A stretch of DNA of 64,000 bases from VXNE01 sp964518405 (GTDB taxonomy: Bacteria > Pseudomonadota > Gammaproteobacteria > Pseudomonadales > Azotimanducaceae), in contig CAZFGB010000048.1 in NCBI GenBank assembly GCA_964518405.1, positions 1 to 64,000 of the forward strand. Reading direction: 5' to 3'. Positions 26,373 to 34,563 of the stretch are shown one piece after another. Position numbers and translations under genes: made by a program. Each line of letters opens with the position of its first letter. Positions within the stretch are counted from its first letter, which is position 1. A model generated the notes under the pieces. That model was not told the origin of the DNA and searched no databases. It saw only the letters and a list, made by a program, of their open reading frames with translations.

Positions 26373-26837
26373 TCAGATAGAAAGGGCATTCAGGTCGCCC
26401 GAATCCGTCAATTCCGAGGTCAGTTCAGAAGCCATGGCCCGGGAGTTTTCCTGGCGGTCGCGCCAACGGTCCTCGGACCAGATTTCGATCTTGCTGCCGA
26501 TCCCGAACACGATCAGCCGTTTTTCCAGTCCGGCGTACTCGCGCAGCGTGGGAGGTATCAGGGCCCTGCCATGGCCATCGAGTTCGACGTCCGTGGCATG
26601 TCCGATGAGGAGCCTCTGGATGGCTCGCGCGGAAGGCCGCATGTTCGCGAGCGATTGCAGGCGGGATTCAACTTCCTCCCACTCGGGCAACGGGTACAGG
26701 AGGAGGCACTTCTCGTGCAGGTCGGCCGTGATGACGACTTTCCCGTCGCAATGTTCAAGCACAACCTGACGAAAACGCGCCGGCAGCGCCATGCGGCCCC
26801 TGGCGTCAAGCGTGACTGAATTGCTGCCCCGAAACAT
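26373..26837 (-). CDS. mraZ: Transcriptional regulator MraZ
   Basis: 154 residues from the ATG at 26837 (MFRGSNSVTLD); an upstream in-frame start would add ten unconserved residues. Two SpoVT/AbrB-like halves are seen: DARGRMALPARFRQ and DGHGRALIPPTLREYAGL. MraZ forms a ring and represses its own promoter and the dcw cluster by binding spaced GTGGG repeats; such repeats are present at 26889-26923. First gene of the cluster. Confidence 0.97.
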   Translation of the reverse strand: MFRGSNSVTLDARGRMALPARFRQVVLEHCDGKVVITADLHEKCLLLYPLPEWEEVESRLQSLANMRPSARAIQRLLIGHATDVELDGHGRALIPPTLREYAGLEKRLIVFGIGSKIEIWSEDRWRDRQENSRAMASELTSELTDSGDLNALSI

Positions 26838-26888
26838 GGTGATGAACGAACGCCGCCTACCGGCCAATACCCATCGTATACCTTATAT

Positions 26889-26923
26889 ACCCTATTGGCC
26901 TACTTTTTCCCACTTTCTCCTAC
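26889..26923 (-). promoter_or_regulatory. MraZ operator: four 5-bp boxes at 10-bp spacing
   Basis: Read on the minus strand, boxes GTAGG (26919-26923), GTGGG (26909-26913), GTAGG (26899-26903) and AGGGT (26889-26893) start exactly 10 bp apart, with AT-rich spacers. This matches the known MraZ-binding pattern of repeated GTGGG boxes one helical turn apart. The array lies 50-85 bp upstream of the mraZ start. An AT-rich stretch (TATATAAGGTATAC) just downstream could hold the -10 region. Confidence 0.8.
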
Positions 26924-26966
26924 ATGGATCCCCGACGATAAATGGCTCGCGGAAGGGGGTCAAGTA

Positions 26967-26992
26967 CAAATCGACCGGTGCAAATCGACCGG
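26967..26992 (+). repeat. Short direct repeat CAAATCGACCGG x2
   Basis: CAAATCGACCGG occurs at 26967-26978 and again at 26981-26992, separated by two bases. It lies between the MraZ operator and the longer repeat beside rnpB. Function unknown; it could be part of the neighbouring repeat's insertion scar. Confidence 0.5.
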
Positions 26993-27012
26993 GCGTTGGC
27001 GGAGCGAAGAGA

Positions 27013-27102
27013 GCTTTCAGCCGGGGAAGGCTTCCCCGACCGCCGACGCGCAAAGGTAAGCGGCGAGGCGCTCGCCGTCGCTGGCGGCGTACTCGCATGG
27101 AA
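27013..27102 (+). repeat. Long palindromic repeat, type B, at the 3' end of rnpB
   Basis: About 90 bp starting GCTTTCAGCCGGGGAAGG and ending ACTCGCATGGAAG. It contains two perfect stems: CGGGGAAG/CTTCCCCG around one base, and GGCGAG/CTCGCC around GCG. The start matches the type A unit (CTTCAGCCGGGG) and the end matches the extended lptA copy (CTCGCATGGAAG). It directly abuts the mature 3' end of RNase P RNA and could act as a transcript end, although no T-run is present. A second copy lies at 56605-56701. Confidence 0.7.
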
Positions 27103-27452
<350 letters not shown>

Positions 27453-27534
27453 GGCCTACGATACCACCTGGCTGGTCATGGCTTGCGCGGGGGCGAAATG
27501 CCGCACAGGCGAAGCCGTGACGGATTTCATGGCT

Positions 27535-28368
27535 CTACCGGCTCAGCGCAATGGCTTGCCTATACAGCTCACCGCGCTCGGCCCCCGTCAACCGAGCGGC
27601 GAGGCGCGCCGCGCGGGACGGCGGCAACTCCTCCAGCAGAACGCGAAGCACGTCGCCGCCGGACAGGTGAGGACTCTCTTCGCCGCAGCCGTCAAGAATG
27701 CAAACGAATTCGCCCCTCGGTGTCTTCAACGCGTCGGCGACGCCAGCCACCGTACCGTGAATGATCGTCTCGAACATCTTGGTGAGTTCACGGCAGACGA
27801 CGATCTCGCGTTCCGCCGCGCCAAGGTCGATCAGATCGTCGAAGGTCTCCACGATCCGATGCGGCGCCTCGAAGAACACCGTCGACTCGCGCCGACGCAG
27901 CATGCTCGACAATATCTCTCGACGGCTCCGCCGGCGCGGCGGCAGGAAACCTTCAAACGTAAAGCGGTTCGCGGCGATCGGAGAAGCCGACACGGCCGCT
28001 GTGACGGCGCTGACTCCCGGGACGGGAGTCACCCTGATGTCCCCGTCGAAGGCCAGACGCACCAGTTCAAAACCCGGGTCCGACAACAGCGGAGTGCCGG
28101 CGTCGGAGACAAGGGCAACATCGGCGCCGGCCCGCAGGTGTTCAAGCACCCGACGAGTCGCCGAGGTCTCATTGCGATCATGCAGGCTGATCAGTTCAGT
28201 CGGCACCGCGCCGATGTGGCGCAACAGCGTACGACAACGTCTGGTATCTTCGCAGGCCACAATCTCAACCTCTTTGAGGGCATCGACCGCTCGCGCGGTG
28301 ATGTCCGAAAGGTTTCCAATAGGGGTCGCCACAACGAACAGGCAACCGGTGTTCCGCAAAGCTGTCAT
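27535..28368 (-). CDS. rsmI: 16S rRNA 2'-O-ribose C1402 methyltransferase
   Basis: 277 residues. Methylates the ribose of C1402, the same nucleotide targeted by RsmH nearby. Tetrapyrrole-methylase fold with LFVVATPIGNLSDITARA at the start, ACEDTR, LVSDAGTPLLSDPGFELV, PVPGVSAVTAA and EGFLPPR. ATG at 28368. It is divergent from lpoA, and the proposed lpoA start lies inside its first codons. Confidence 0.97.
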   Translation of the reverse strand: MTALRNTGCLFVVATPIGNLSDITARAVDALKEVEIVACEDTRRCRTLLRHIGAVPTELISLHDRNETSATRRVLEHLRAGADVALVSDAGTPLLSDPGFELVRLAFDGDIRVTPVPGVSAVTAAVSASPIAANRFTFEGFLPPRRRSRREILSSMLRRRESTVFFEAPHRIVETFDDLIDLGAAEREIVVCRELTKMFETIIHGTVAGVADALKTPRGEFVCILDGCGEESPHLSGGDVLRVLLEELPPSRAARLAARLTGAERGELYRQAIALSR

Positions 28369-30238
28369 CGTCCCGTTTGAAATCCCGTTGGCGATCTGCC
28401 TGTCGATGTGCGTGATTGTCTCAATCGCGGGGTGTCAATCACAGCGCGAAGACCAACCGGGCAAGCCGGGCATGGGAGAAGTCGCCGCAGACGCACCGAT
28501 AGAGGGAGATACGTCTGCCCTCATCGAACGCGCGCGCCGACTCCTGGCCGAAGGAGACTTCCGGGCCGCCGCCGCCAGCCTGCGCCAGGTCGACATCGCA
28601 ACCATCGTTTCCCCGCGCGAGCGATTCGAGTGGACAATGCTCGATATCGAAGTGCTGCTTGGGCTGGGAACGGTGTCGACCGCCGAAGCAAGGCTCGCGC
28701 TCGCCAAACCCGCGAGTCCGGCTCAACGCACCCGGATTGCCCTGATGCGGGCCCGCATCCACGCCGCGAGGAGCGACTACGCCTCCGCCTCCTCCACTCT
28801 GATCGCCGCCGCGCAGGAGGCGGGCACCGGCCGCGACGGAGCACGAACTTTGGTCGAGGCCGCGTGGACGTATGCGCAAAACGTTCCGGGACATCGCCTC
28901 ACCGCCCGCCTGCGGCAGGCCGACGAACCTTCGGAACACGCGTGGTGGCAACTCATCCAGGGATTCAACGAAGCTCTCGCGGCCGAGGAGCAACAGACGG
29001 GCTGGGAACACTGGAGAACCCGCCACCCGGAGCATATCGCCGCGCGTTTCCACCCGAGCGCACTCGCCGACATCGATCCGGGTCCTGCCCGTATCGCCCT
29101 GTTCCTCCCGTTCTCCGGCCTGCTGGCGAACGCCGGGGAAACGGTTCGCGACGGATTCCTGTCCGCCTACCTTGTTTCCGGGGCACCATCCCGACAGTCG
29201 ATCCACATATATGACACGGCAGCAGCGTCCGTTTCAGCGCTCTACCAGCAGGCGCTCGAGGACGGCGCGGACGCCATTGTCGGTCCGTTGTCCAAAGAGA
29301 ACGCTGCCGATATGTGGGCGCTTGACCCGACGGTCCCGACCCTCACATTGAATACCGTAGCCGCCCGGAAACAGGGGCGATCACATCCCATCCAGTTCGC
29401 GCTGACGGTGGAAGACGAAGCGCGGGCGATAGCGAAACGCGTAGTGGCGGACGGCCGCCGCCGCGTGATCGTGCTGCGCAGCGGAGAGAACTGGACTGCT
29501 CGGGCTTTCACCGTGCTGTCCGAGCACCTCGCATCGGGTTCGCGGGCACGCTCGAGATCGGAACGGCGCGACCACGGGTTGACGGCCGACCTGGGGCCGG
29601 CCGAAACGCAACTGGTGAGTTCCGGCGTCTTCGTCGAAGGCGCGGATATCACCTCCGTCGTGGGCGAAACGCTTCTGATCGAAGCGAGCAAGCAACGACA
29701 CCTGCGCCTCGAGCGCATCGCCGGCGAAGAGGTCGAGTTCATGCCCCGGCGACGCGAGGATGTCGACGCCATAATCGCGCTCATCGAAGGCCGGCAGTTG
29801 GCATCCCTGAAGCCCGCGCTCGCATTTCACTTTGCTTCGGAGCTGCCGATCTATGCGTCTTCCCAGGCCGGCCGCGATGTGCCGAACCAGGACGACCTGG
29901 AGCTGCTTCGAATCTGCGACATGCCGTGGCGCTTGTATCCCCCGAATATGAAGGCGGAGATGCGCGAAGCATTTCCGAACAACCGCGGCACCGCGGACGC
30001 GCTGTTCGCGTTCGGGTTGGACGCCTATCGCCTGGTCAACCAGATGTCTCGGCTGACCGCGTCCACCGACAGCAGGATCATGGGAAGCACCGGCATCCTC
30101 CAACTCGCCCCCGACGGCGTCATCCGGCGCGAACCGGTCTGGGCGCTGGTGGAGGACGGCCGGTTCGTACCGCTCGCCCCCGATGCGGCGGGCCCCCGGC
30201 GGGTACGCGATGCGAACCTGGCGACAACGGGCAGGTAG
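28349..30238 (+). CDS. lpoA: Penicillin-binding protein activator LpoA
   Basis: 629 residues from a GTG at 28349, chosen because it gives a proper lipoprotein signal: basic MFRK, a hydrophobic core, and the lipobox SIAGC (Cys at 28436-28438). LpoA sits in the outer membrane and activates PBP1A. An N-terminal TPR-like helical half (about 50-240) precedes a periplasmic-binding-protein-like half starting ARIALFLPFSGLLANAG. The order rsmI-lpoA-yraN-dolP is conserved in gammaproteobacteria. The start overlaps rsmI's start on the other strand by 20 bp; a TTG at 28388 would avoid this but gives no basic N-region. Confidence 0.88.
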   Translation: MFRKAVIVPFEIPLAICLSMCVIVSIAGCQSQREDQPGKPGMGEVAADAPIEGDTSALIERARRLLAEGDFRAAAASLRQVDIATIVSPRERFEWTMLDIEVLLGLGTVSTAEARLALAKPASPAQRTRIALMRARIHAARSDYASASSTLIAAAQEAGTGRDGARTLVEAAWTYAQNVPGHRLTARLRQADEPSEHAWWQLIQGFNEALAAEEQQTGWEHWRTRHPEHIAARFHPSALADIDPGPARIALFLPFSGLLANAGETVRDGFLSAYLVSGAPSRQSIHIYDTAAASVSALYQQALEDGADAIVGPLSKENAADMWALDPTVPTLTLNTVAARKQGRSHPIQFALTVEDEARAIAKRVVADGRRRVIVLRSGENWTARAFTVLSEHLASGSRARSRSERRDHGLTADLGPAETQLVSSGVFVEGADITSVVGETLLIEASKQRHLRLERIAGEEVEFMPRRREDVDAIIALIEGRQLASLKPALAFHFASELPIYASSQAGRDVPNQDDLELLRICDMPWRLYPPNMKAEMREAFPNNRGTADALFAFGLDAYRLVNQMSRLTASTDSRIMGSTGILQLAPDGVIRREPVWALVEDGRFVPLAPDAAGPRRVRDANLATTGR

Positions 30239-30572
30239 ACGCGCCGAGAACAAGGCCAGGCGTCACCTTGAACGTCGTGGCCTTGTCACCATCGCGCGGA
30301 ACTTTTCGCGGCCTTACGGAGAGATCGACCTGATCATGCGCGACGGACCCGTCGTCGTCTTTGTCGAGGTGCGCTACCGGAGTTCCGGATCGTGGGTCGA
30401 CGGGATTCAATCCATCGATGCCGCGAAAAGGCGGCGCCTGGCGAGAGCCGCCGCATCCTTCCTCGATGCGCATCCGGAATATCACGACGACGCATCGCGG
30501 TTTGACGTGGTATCGGTGTCGGGGACAAACTTCGCCAAACGAGTCCAATGGGTGGCAGATGCGTTCACATAG
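30210..30572 (+). CDS. yraN: UPF0102 family protein YraN
   Basis: About 120 residues from the ATG at 30210 (MRTWRQRAG). UPF0102 proteins have a Holliday-junction-resolvase-like nuclease fold. Visible blocks: GRRAENKARRHLERRGL, NFSRPYGEIDLIMRDG and VVFVEVRYR, which carry the Glu, Asp and Glu-x-Lys/Arg pattern. In-frame ATG at 30183 is an alternative. It overlaps the end of lpoA by 29 bp and dolP by 14 bp. The diaA gene found between yraN and dolP in many relatives is absent. Its cellular role is not established. Confidence 0.92.
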   Translation: MRTWRQRAGRRAENKARRHLERRGLVTIARNFSRPYGEIDLIMRDGPVVVFVEVRYRSSGSWVDGIQSIDAAKRRRLARAAASFLDAHPEYHDDASRFDVVSVSGTNFAKRVQWVADAFT

Positions 30573-31092
30573 CGTCTGGATATGCGCCGGCCTGCTGCTG
30601 CTCGCTTCGTGCGCGAGCGACGATCTCCGCAAACGCACGACAGGCGCTTTCATCGACGATGTCGGGATCGAACTTGTGGTCACGCGGGAAATCAACGCCG
30701 ACCAGCGCTTGAAGTCCGGTCATGTCGTTGTCGTCAGCATGAACGGCGTCGTCCTGCTGGCGGGTCAACTCCCGACGGAAGAATTGAAGACGGCGGCGCA
30801 GGGCGCTGCGGAGCGAGTCCGCAAGGTGCGCAAGATCCACAACGAGATAGAGGTGGCACCGCCCACAAACATTGGTGTACGCACCAACGACAAGTGGATG
30901 AAAGCAAAGGTCAAGACCGCCCTCCTCGGCAGCGAAGAACTGGATGCCAATCTGATCAAGGTCGTGGCCGAAAACAGCGTCATTTACCTCATGGGCGCCA
31001 TACCGCGCTCGCAGGCGGACGCGGCCGCCGAAGTGGCGCGTTCGATCTTCGGCGTCCAGAAAGTCGTCAAGGTGTTCGAGTACATCGACTAG
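30559..31092 (+). CDS. dolP: Outer-membrane lipoprotein with two BON domains (DolP/YraP)
   Basis: 177 residues. Signal peptide MRSHSVWICAGLLLLASC with lipobox LLASC. Two BON domains follow: GIELVVTREINADQRLKSGH to VRKVRKIHNEIEV, and NDKWMKAKVKTALLGSEEL to VQKVVKVFEYID. DolP supports outer-membrane integrity and BAM activity in enterics. The start overlaps yraN by 14 bp. Transcription likely continues from lpoA. Confidence 0.93.
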   Translation: MRSHSVWICAGLLLLASCASDDLRKRTTGAFIDDVGIELVVTREINADQRLKSGHVVVVSMNGVVLLAGQLPTEELKTAAQGAAERVRKVRKIHNEIEVAPPTNIGVRTNDKWMKAKVKTALLGSEELDANLIKVVAENSVIYLMGAIPRSQADAAAEVARSIFGVQKVVKVFEYID

Positions 31093-31094
31093 GG

Positions 31095-31307
31095 GACTGC
31101 GCCTTAGAACGGCGCGCTTGTGCTAGTGCTGATCGGGGCGCAGGACCGCGGGTGCGTGGGCGGGACGAACGGGTGCGTGGGCGGGACGAAATAGTGTCTT
31201 GGGCGGGACGAAATAGTGTCTTGGGCGGCGGTGAAGGACGGCATGAGCCTTCGGCGCCGACGGATTTCAAGGCGCTGGCAGACTGTGCCGTCGAACGGCG
31301 CGCCTTG
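31095..31307 (+). repeat. Degenerate direct repeats in the dolP-sspB spacer
   Basis: The 234-bp spacer between the convergent dolP and sspB genes is made of repeats. GGGTGCGTGGGCGGGACGAA occurs at 31150 and again at 31171 (21-bp period). A variant TAGTGTCTTGGGCGGGACGA starts at 31192 and a shortened copy at 31214. An outer pair resembling GACTGYGCC-n-GAACGGCGCGC lies at 31095-31120 and 31281-31307. A related TCTTGGGCGGGGCG occurs at 36336 near the NERD gene. No gene is visible inside. Confidence 0.8.
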
Positions 31308-31326
31308 CCGATCTGCGGCTCGGGTG

Positions 31327-31713
31327 CTAGCGAACTACCGTCAGGGTCGGTCGCGTTTGTCCTCCCCGCTTGCGGGCATCGTCGCCGGCGGGATGCAGCG
31401 AGGTCGTTCCGACTTCGAACGCCATGCCTTGGCCTGTCTCCCTTGCATAGACGGCCACGACCGCCGCGAGCGGCGCAATAACCCGAAAGGGCCGGCCGCC
31501 GAAGCGCGAGTCGAAGGTCATCGCCCCATTGGCCATGTCGAAATTTCGCACCGCACGCGGAGAAATGTTGAGCACGATCCGATTCTCCCGCACGTAATCG
31601 GCAGGGACTTCGACACCGTCGACATCAGCCGCGACGACGATAAAGGGGGTACAGTCGTTGTCGGCGATCCAGTCGATGAGGGCGTTTATGAGGTAGGGCC
31701 GGGAAGAATTCAC
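31327..31713 (-). CDS. sspB: ClpXP adaptor SspB
   Basis: 128 residues. Binds ssrA-tagged proteins and hands them to ClpXP. The folded part is RPYLINALIDWIADNDCTPFI, then DYVRENRIVLNISPRAV and FDSRFGGRPFRVIAPLAAV; the C-terminal tail is a flexible ClpX-binding peptide. GTG start at 31713, one base after the sspA stop. The sspA-sspB pair is standard. Confidence 0.95.
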   Translation of the reverse strand: MNSSRPYLINALIDWIADNDCTPFIVVAADVDGVEVPADYVRENRIVLNISPRAVRNFDMANGAMTFDSRFGGRPFRVIAPLAAVVAVYARETGQGMAFEVGTTSLHPAGDDARKRGGQTRPTLTVVR

Positions 31714-31714
31714 G

Positions 31715-32347
31715 TCAGTCGTACATTTCCAGTTCGGTCTCGGTGAGACTGCCGCGAAAAGACGCGCGCGCGAAAATCTCGCGCATGTACCGGCGCATGG
31801 GGCGCGCCTGCCGTTCCGGAAGCTTGATGCCCATATACTTCAATCGCCAGAGGATGGGCGCCACGCAGCAGTCGACGAGCGTGAATTCATCGCTCATGAA
31901 GAACGACTTGTCCGCGAATACCGGCGCGACCCCGATCATGCTTTCGGTCAACTCCCTGCGCGCCTTGGCCAATGTCGGTTCACGGCTCTTTCCGGACATG
32001 AGCAGGTCGACGTTCCTGGTCCAGTCCTTCTCGATCCTGTGTATGAGCGAACGGCTCTGCGCCCGCGCCACCGGATAGACCGGGAGCAGCGGAGGGTGGG
32101 GAAAGCGCTCGTCCAGGTACTCCATGATGACCGTGCTCTCAAACAGGACCAGTTCCCGGTCGAGCAAGGTGGGCAGCGTGTTGTAGGGATTGATCTCGGC
32201 CAGGTCCTCGGGTTTTTTGCCTGGGCTGACGTCCACGATGTCGACGTTCACGCCCTTTTCCGCAACGACCATTCGCACCCGGTGGCTGTAGTGATCGGAC
32301 GCATCGGAAAAGAGCGTCATCGACGATCGCCTGGTGACAATACTCAT
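31715..32347 (-). CDS. sspA: Stringent starvation protein A
   Basis: 210 residues with a glutathione-transferase fold (E. coli SspA has 212). SspA binds RNA polymerase and affects stress genes. The thioredoxin-like half starts MTLFSDASDHYSHRVRMV; INPYNTLPTLLDRELVLFES and MEYLDERFPHPPLLPV are characteristic. The ATG at 32347 has a GAGG ribosome-binding site 6 bp upstream, so the longer in-frame start was rejected. It follows petC by 17 bp. Confidence 0.96.
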   Translation of the reverse strand: MSIVTRRSSMTLFSDASDHYSHRVRMVVAEKGVNVDIVDVSPGKKPEDLAEINPYNTLPTLLDRELVLFESTVIMEYLDERFPHPPLLPVYPVARAQSRSLIHRIEKDWTRNVDLLMSGKSREPTLAKARRELTESMIGVAPVFADKSFFMSDEFTLVDCCVAPILWRLKYMGIKLPERQARPMRRYMREIFARASFRGSLTETELEMYD

Positions 32348-32364
32348 GGGCACCTCGCGCGGGA

Positions 32365-33246
32365 TCAGTGTATGTCCTTCCAATACTCGCGATTGAGCAG
32401 GTATGCGAATAGGAACAGGATGCCCAGAAACAGGAGGACGTACGCGCCCAGACGTTCGCGTTCGAGTCGCGTCGGCTCACCCACGTAGTACAGGAAGTTG
32501 ACGATGTCGTACACCGCCTGGTCGAATTCTTCTTCGCTCAGAAGACCTGTTCCCGCTTCCACCACCAGGTCATCGCAGCGGTCGCGGCGTCTGATTTCGG
32601 CTTCCCTTTCCGCCGGGTCTTCCGAGGTCAGGGCCAGAAACCCCCGCATCACGGCCTTCTCGCCGTCCATCAAACTCACAGGCTCGAGGCCGCAGGAGGC
32701 TTCCGCCTGGTGTCCCTGCAGATCCATGAGGACGTTTGGCATGCCGACATTGGGAAAGACCTTGTTGTTGGCGCCGAACGGTCGCTCTTCGTCGACGTAA
32801 AACGTCGTCAGGTAGTTGTAGAGCCAGTCCACGCCCCGAACTCGCGCCACCATGGTGAGATCTGGCGGCGGCGCGCCGAACCAGGCCTTGGCCTCTTCCG
32901 GCGGCATCGACGTCGCCATCAAACCACCGATCTTCTGGCCGGTGAAAATCAGGTTGTCCACGAACAGATCCTCCGGCACCGCAAGGTCGGTGGCGGTGCG
33001 CTCATAACGTTGGAACTTCAGCGAGTGGCAACCGAGGCAATAGTTGACGTAGTACTTGACCCCGCGCTGGAGCGACGGCGTGTCGCGCAGGTCGGGTTGC
33101 ATCGAACGCATCGGCCAGTCCGACTCGGCGGCGCCGGCGCCTGGCCCGAAGCAGAGGGCGACCGCTGCGCATCCAATCGCGACGCGCGCCCGAACATTGA
33201 AACCACCGGGTCGTGTTGGGCGGGAACGGATCGACGGAAGGATCAC
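32365..33246 (-). CDS. petC: Cytochrome c1 of the bc1 complex
   Basis: 293 residues from a GTG at 33246 that overlaps the petB stop. Cleavable signal (VAIGCAAVALCFGPGAGA, about 20-38), haem c site CLGCH in VNYCLGCHSLKF, the Met ligand region PNVGMPNVLMDLQG and a C-terminal membrane anchor LGAYVLLFLGILFLFAYLL. It passes electrons from the Rieske protein to cytochrome c. Third gene of petABC. Confidence 0.96.
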   Translation of the reverse strand: MILPSIRSRPTRPGGFNVRARVAIGCAAVALCFGPGAGAAESDWPMRSMQPDLRDTPSLQRGVKYYVNYCLGCHSLKFQRYERTATDLAVPEDLFVDNLIFTGQKIGGLMATSMPPEEAKAWFGAPPPDLTMVARVRGVDWLYNYLTTFYVDEERPFGANNKVFPNVGMPNVLMDLQGHQAEASCGLEPVSLMDGEKAVMRGFLALTSEDPAEREAEIRRRDRCDDLVVEAGTGLLSEEEFDQAVYDIVNFLYYVGEPTRLERERLGAYVLLFLGILFLFAYLLNREYWKDIH

Positions 33247-34562
33247 GTCACCCGTTCCGGCACCGGCTTGGTGCGCTCGACACGCGTATACCAGGGCATG
33301 AGCAGGAAGTACGAAAAGTAGAGCAGTGTACAGACCTGGGCCACCGCCGTTGCAGTCGGCGTGGACGGGACCGTTCCCAGATAGCCGAGAACAAGGAAGC
33401 TGACCACGAAGACCGCCAGCATCCATTTGGACAGCGATCCCTTGTGCCGAATGGAGCGAACGCGGCTGCGATCAAGCCATGGCAGGATCGCGGGAATCAG
33501 AACGGCGCCAGCCATCACGATCAGCCCCCAGAACTTGGCGGGCAGGCCGAACAGCGGAAACGTGGTCGCCCGCAACATCGCGTAGAACGGGGTGTAGTAC
33601 CAGACCGGCGCTATGTGTTCCGGCGTCTTCAAGGGGTCCGCTTGCTCGAAGTTCGGCTTCTCTATGAAGTAGCCGAACATCTCCGGCGCATAGAACACCA
33701 CCGCGCAAAACGCGAACAGGAACACAATAAGGGCGCGGAAATCATGCACGGTGTAGTAGGGGTGGAAGGGAATCCCGTCCAGCGGCACGCCGGATGCGTC
33801 CTTGTGCTGCTTGATCTCGACGCCATCGGGATTGTTCGAGCCGACGTGGTGCAACGTCACGACATGCAGGAACACGAGACCGACGAGCAGCAGCGGCAAC
33901 GCGACGACGTGCAGCGAGAAGAAGCGGTTCAGGGTGATTTCCGACATCAGGTAGTCGCCGCGCACCCATTGCATCAGGTCCGGGCCGATGACGGGTATCG
34001 CGCCAACCAGCGAAACGATCACCTGCGCGCCCCAGTAAGACATGTTGCCCCACGGCAGCAGGTAGCCGAAGAATCCCTCCATCATGAGAACCAGGTAAAT
34101 CGCCATGCCGATCAGCCAGAGGAGTTCCCTCGGCTGCCGGTAGGAGCCGTAGGCCAGCCCCCGAAACATGTGCAGGTACACCACCACAAAGAACGCCGAA
34201 GCGCCTGTCGAGTGTATGTAGCGCAGAAGATATCCGTACTCCACGTCCCGCATGATGTATTCCACCGAGGCGAAGGCGCCGTCCCCGCTCGGCACATACA
34301 TCATCGTCAGCCAGATGCCGCTGACGATCTGCACGACCAGCACAAAGAGAGCGAAGACGCCGAAGCTGTACCAGAAGTTGAAATTCTTCGGGGCGTAGTA
34401 CCTGGTGGCGTGGTACTCGACGGTCTCCGTGAGCGGCATGCGCGCATCGAGCCAGGCGACGAATCGAACCCAGCGTTCCGCGAGGGGCAGCCCCCTCGCG
34501 CTGCCCTCTTCTGCGAGGGGTGACCCCCTCGCGCTCCCCGGGGGCTTCGCGGACTCCGCCAT
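33243..34562 (-). CDS. petB: Cytochrome b of the bc1 complex, N-terminus carrying repeat peptide
   Basis: 439 residues, eight or nine membrane helices. Haem-ligand histidines lie in YLLRYIHSTGASAFFVVVYL/HMFRG and FFSLHVVAL/FLHVVTLHHVG. The quinol-site motif reads PVWYYTPFYAMLRA. The first 30 residues before RWVRFVAWLDARMPL are unusual: PPGSARGSPLAEE and GSARGLPLAER, two units encoded by tandem palindromic repeats (34480-34547). The extension is cytoplasmic and ahead of the first amphipathic helix. Starts one base from the petA stop and overlaps petC by 4 bp. Confidence 0.96.
   Translation of the reverse strand: MAESAKPPGSARGSPLAEEGSARGLPLAERWVRFVAWLDARMPLTETVEYHATRYYAPKNFNFWYSFGVFALFVLVVQIVSGIWLTMMYVPSGDGAFASVEYIMRDVEYGYLLRYIHSTGASAFFVVVYLHMFRGLAYGSYRQPRELLWLIGMAIYLVLMMEGFFGYLLPWGNMSYWGAQVIVSLVGAIPVIGPDLMQWVRGDYLMSEITLNRFFSLHVVALPLLLVGLVFLHVVTLHHVGSNNPDGVEIKQHKDASGVPLDGIPFHPYYTVHDFRALIVFLFAFCAVVFYAPEMFGYFIEKPNFEQADPLKTPEHIAPVWYYTPFYAMLRATTFPLFGLPAKFWGLIVMAGAVLIPAILPWLDRSRVRSIRHKGSLSKWMLAVFVVSFLVLGYLGTVPSTPTATAVAQVCTLLYFSYFLLMPWYTRVERTKPVPERVT
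34480..34547 (-). repeat. Two tandem palindromic repeats, type A, in frame in petB
   Basis: On the plus strand: GCGAGGGGCAGCCCCCTCGC at 34480-34499 and GCGAGGGGTGACCCCCTCGC at 34513-34532, 33 bp apart (11 codons). Stems are perfect and the three-base centres differ. The second is followed by GCTCCCCGGGGGC, the shortened remainder of the unit. Encodes residues about 7-30 of cytochrome b. Confidence 0.9.
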
Positions 34563-34563
34563 G

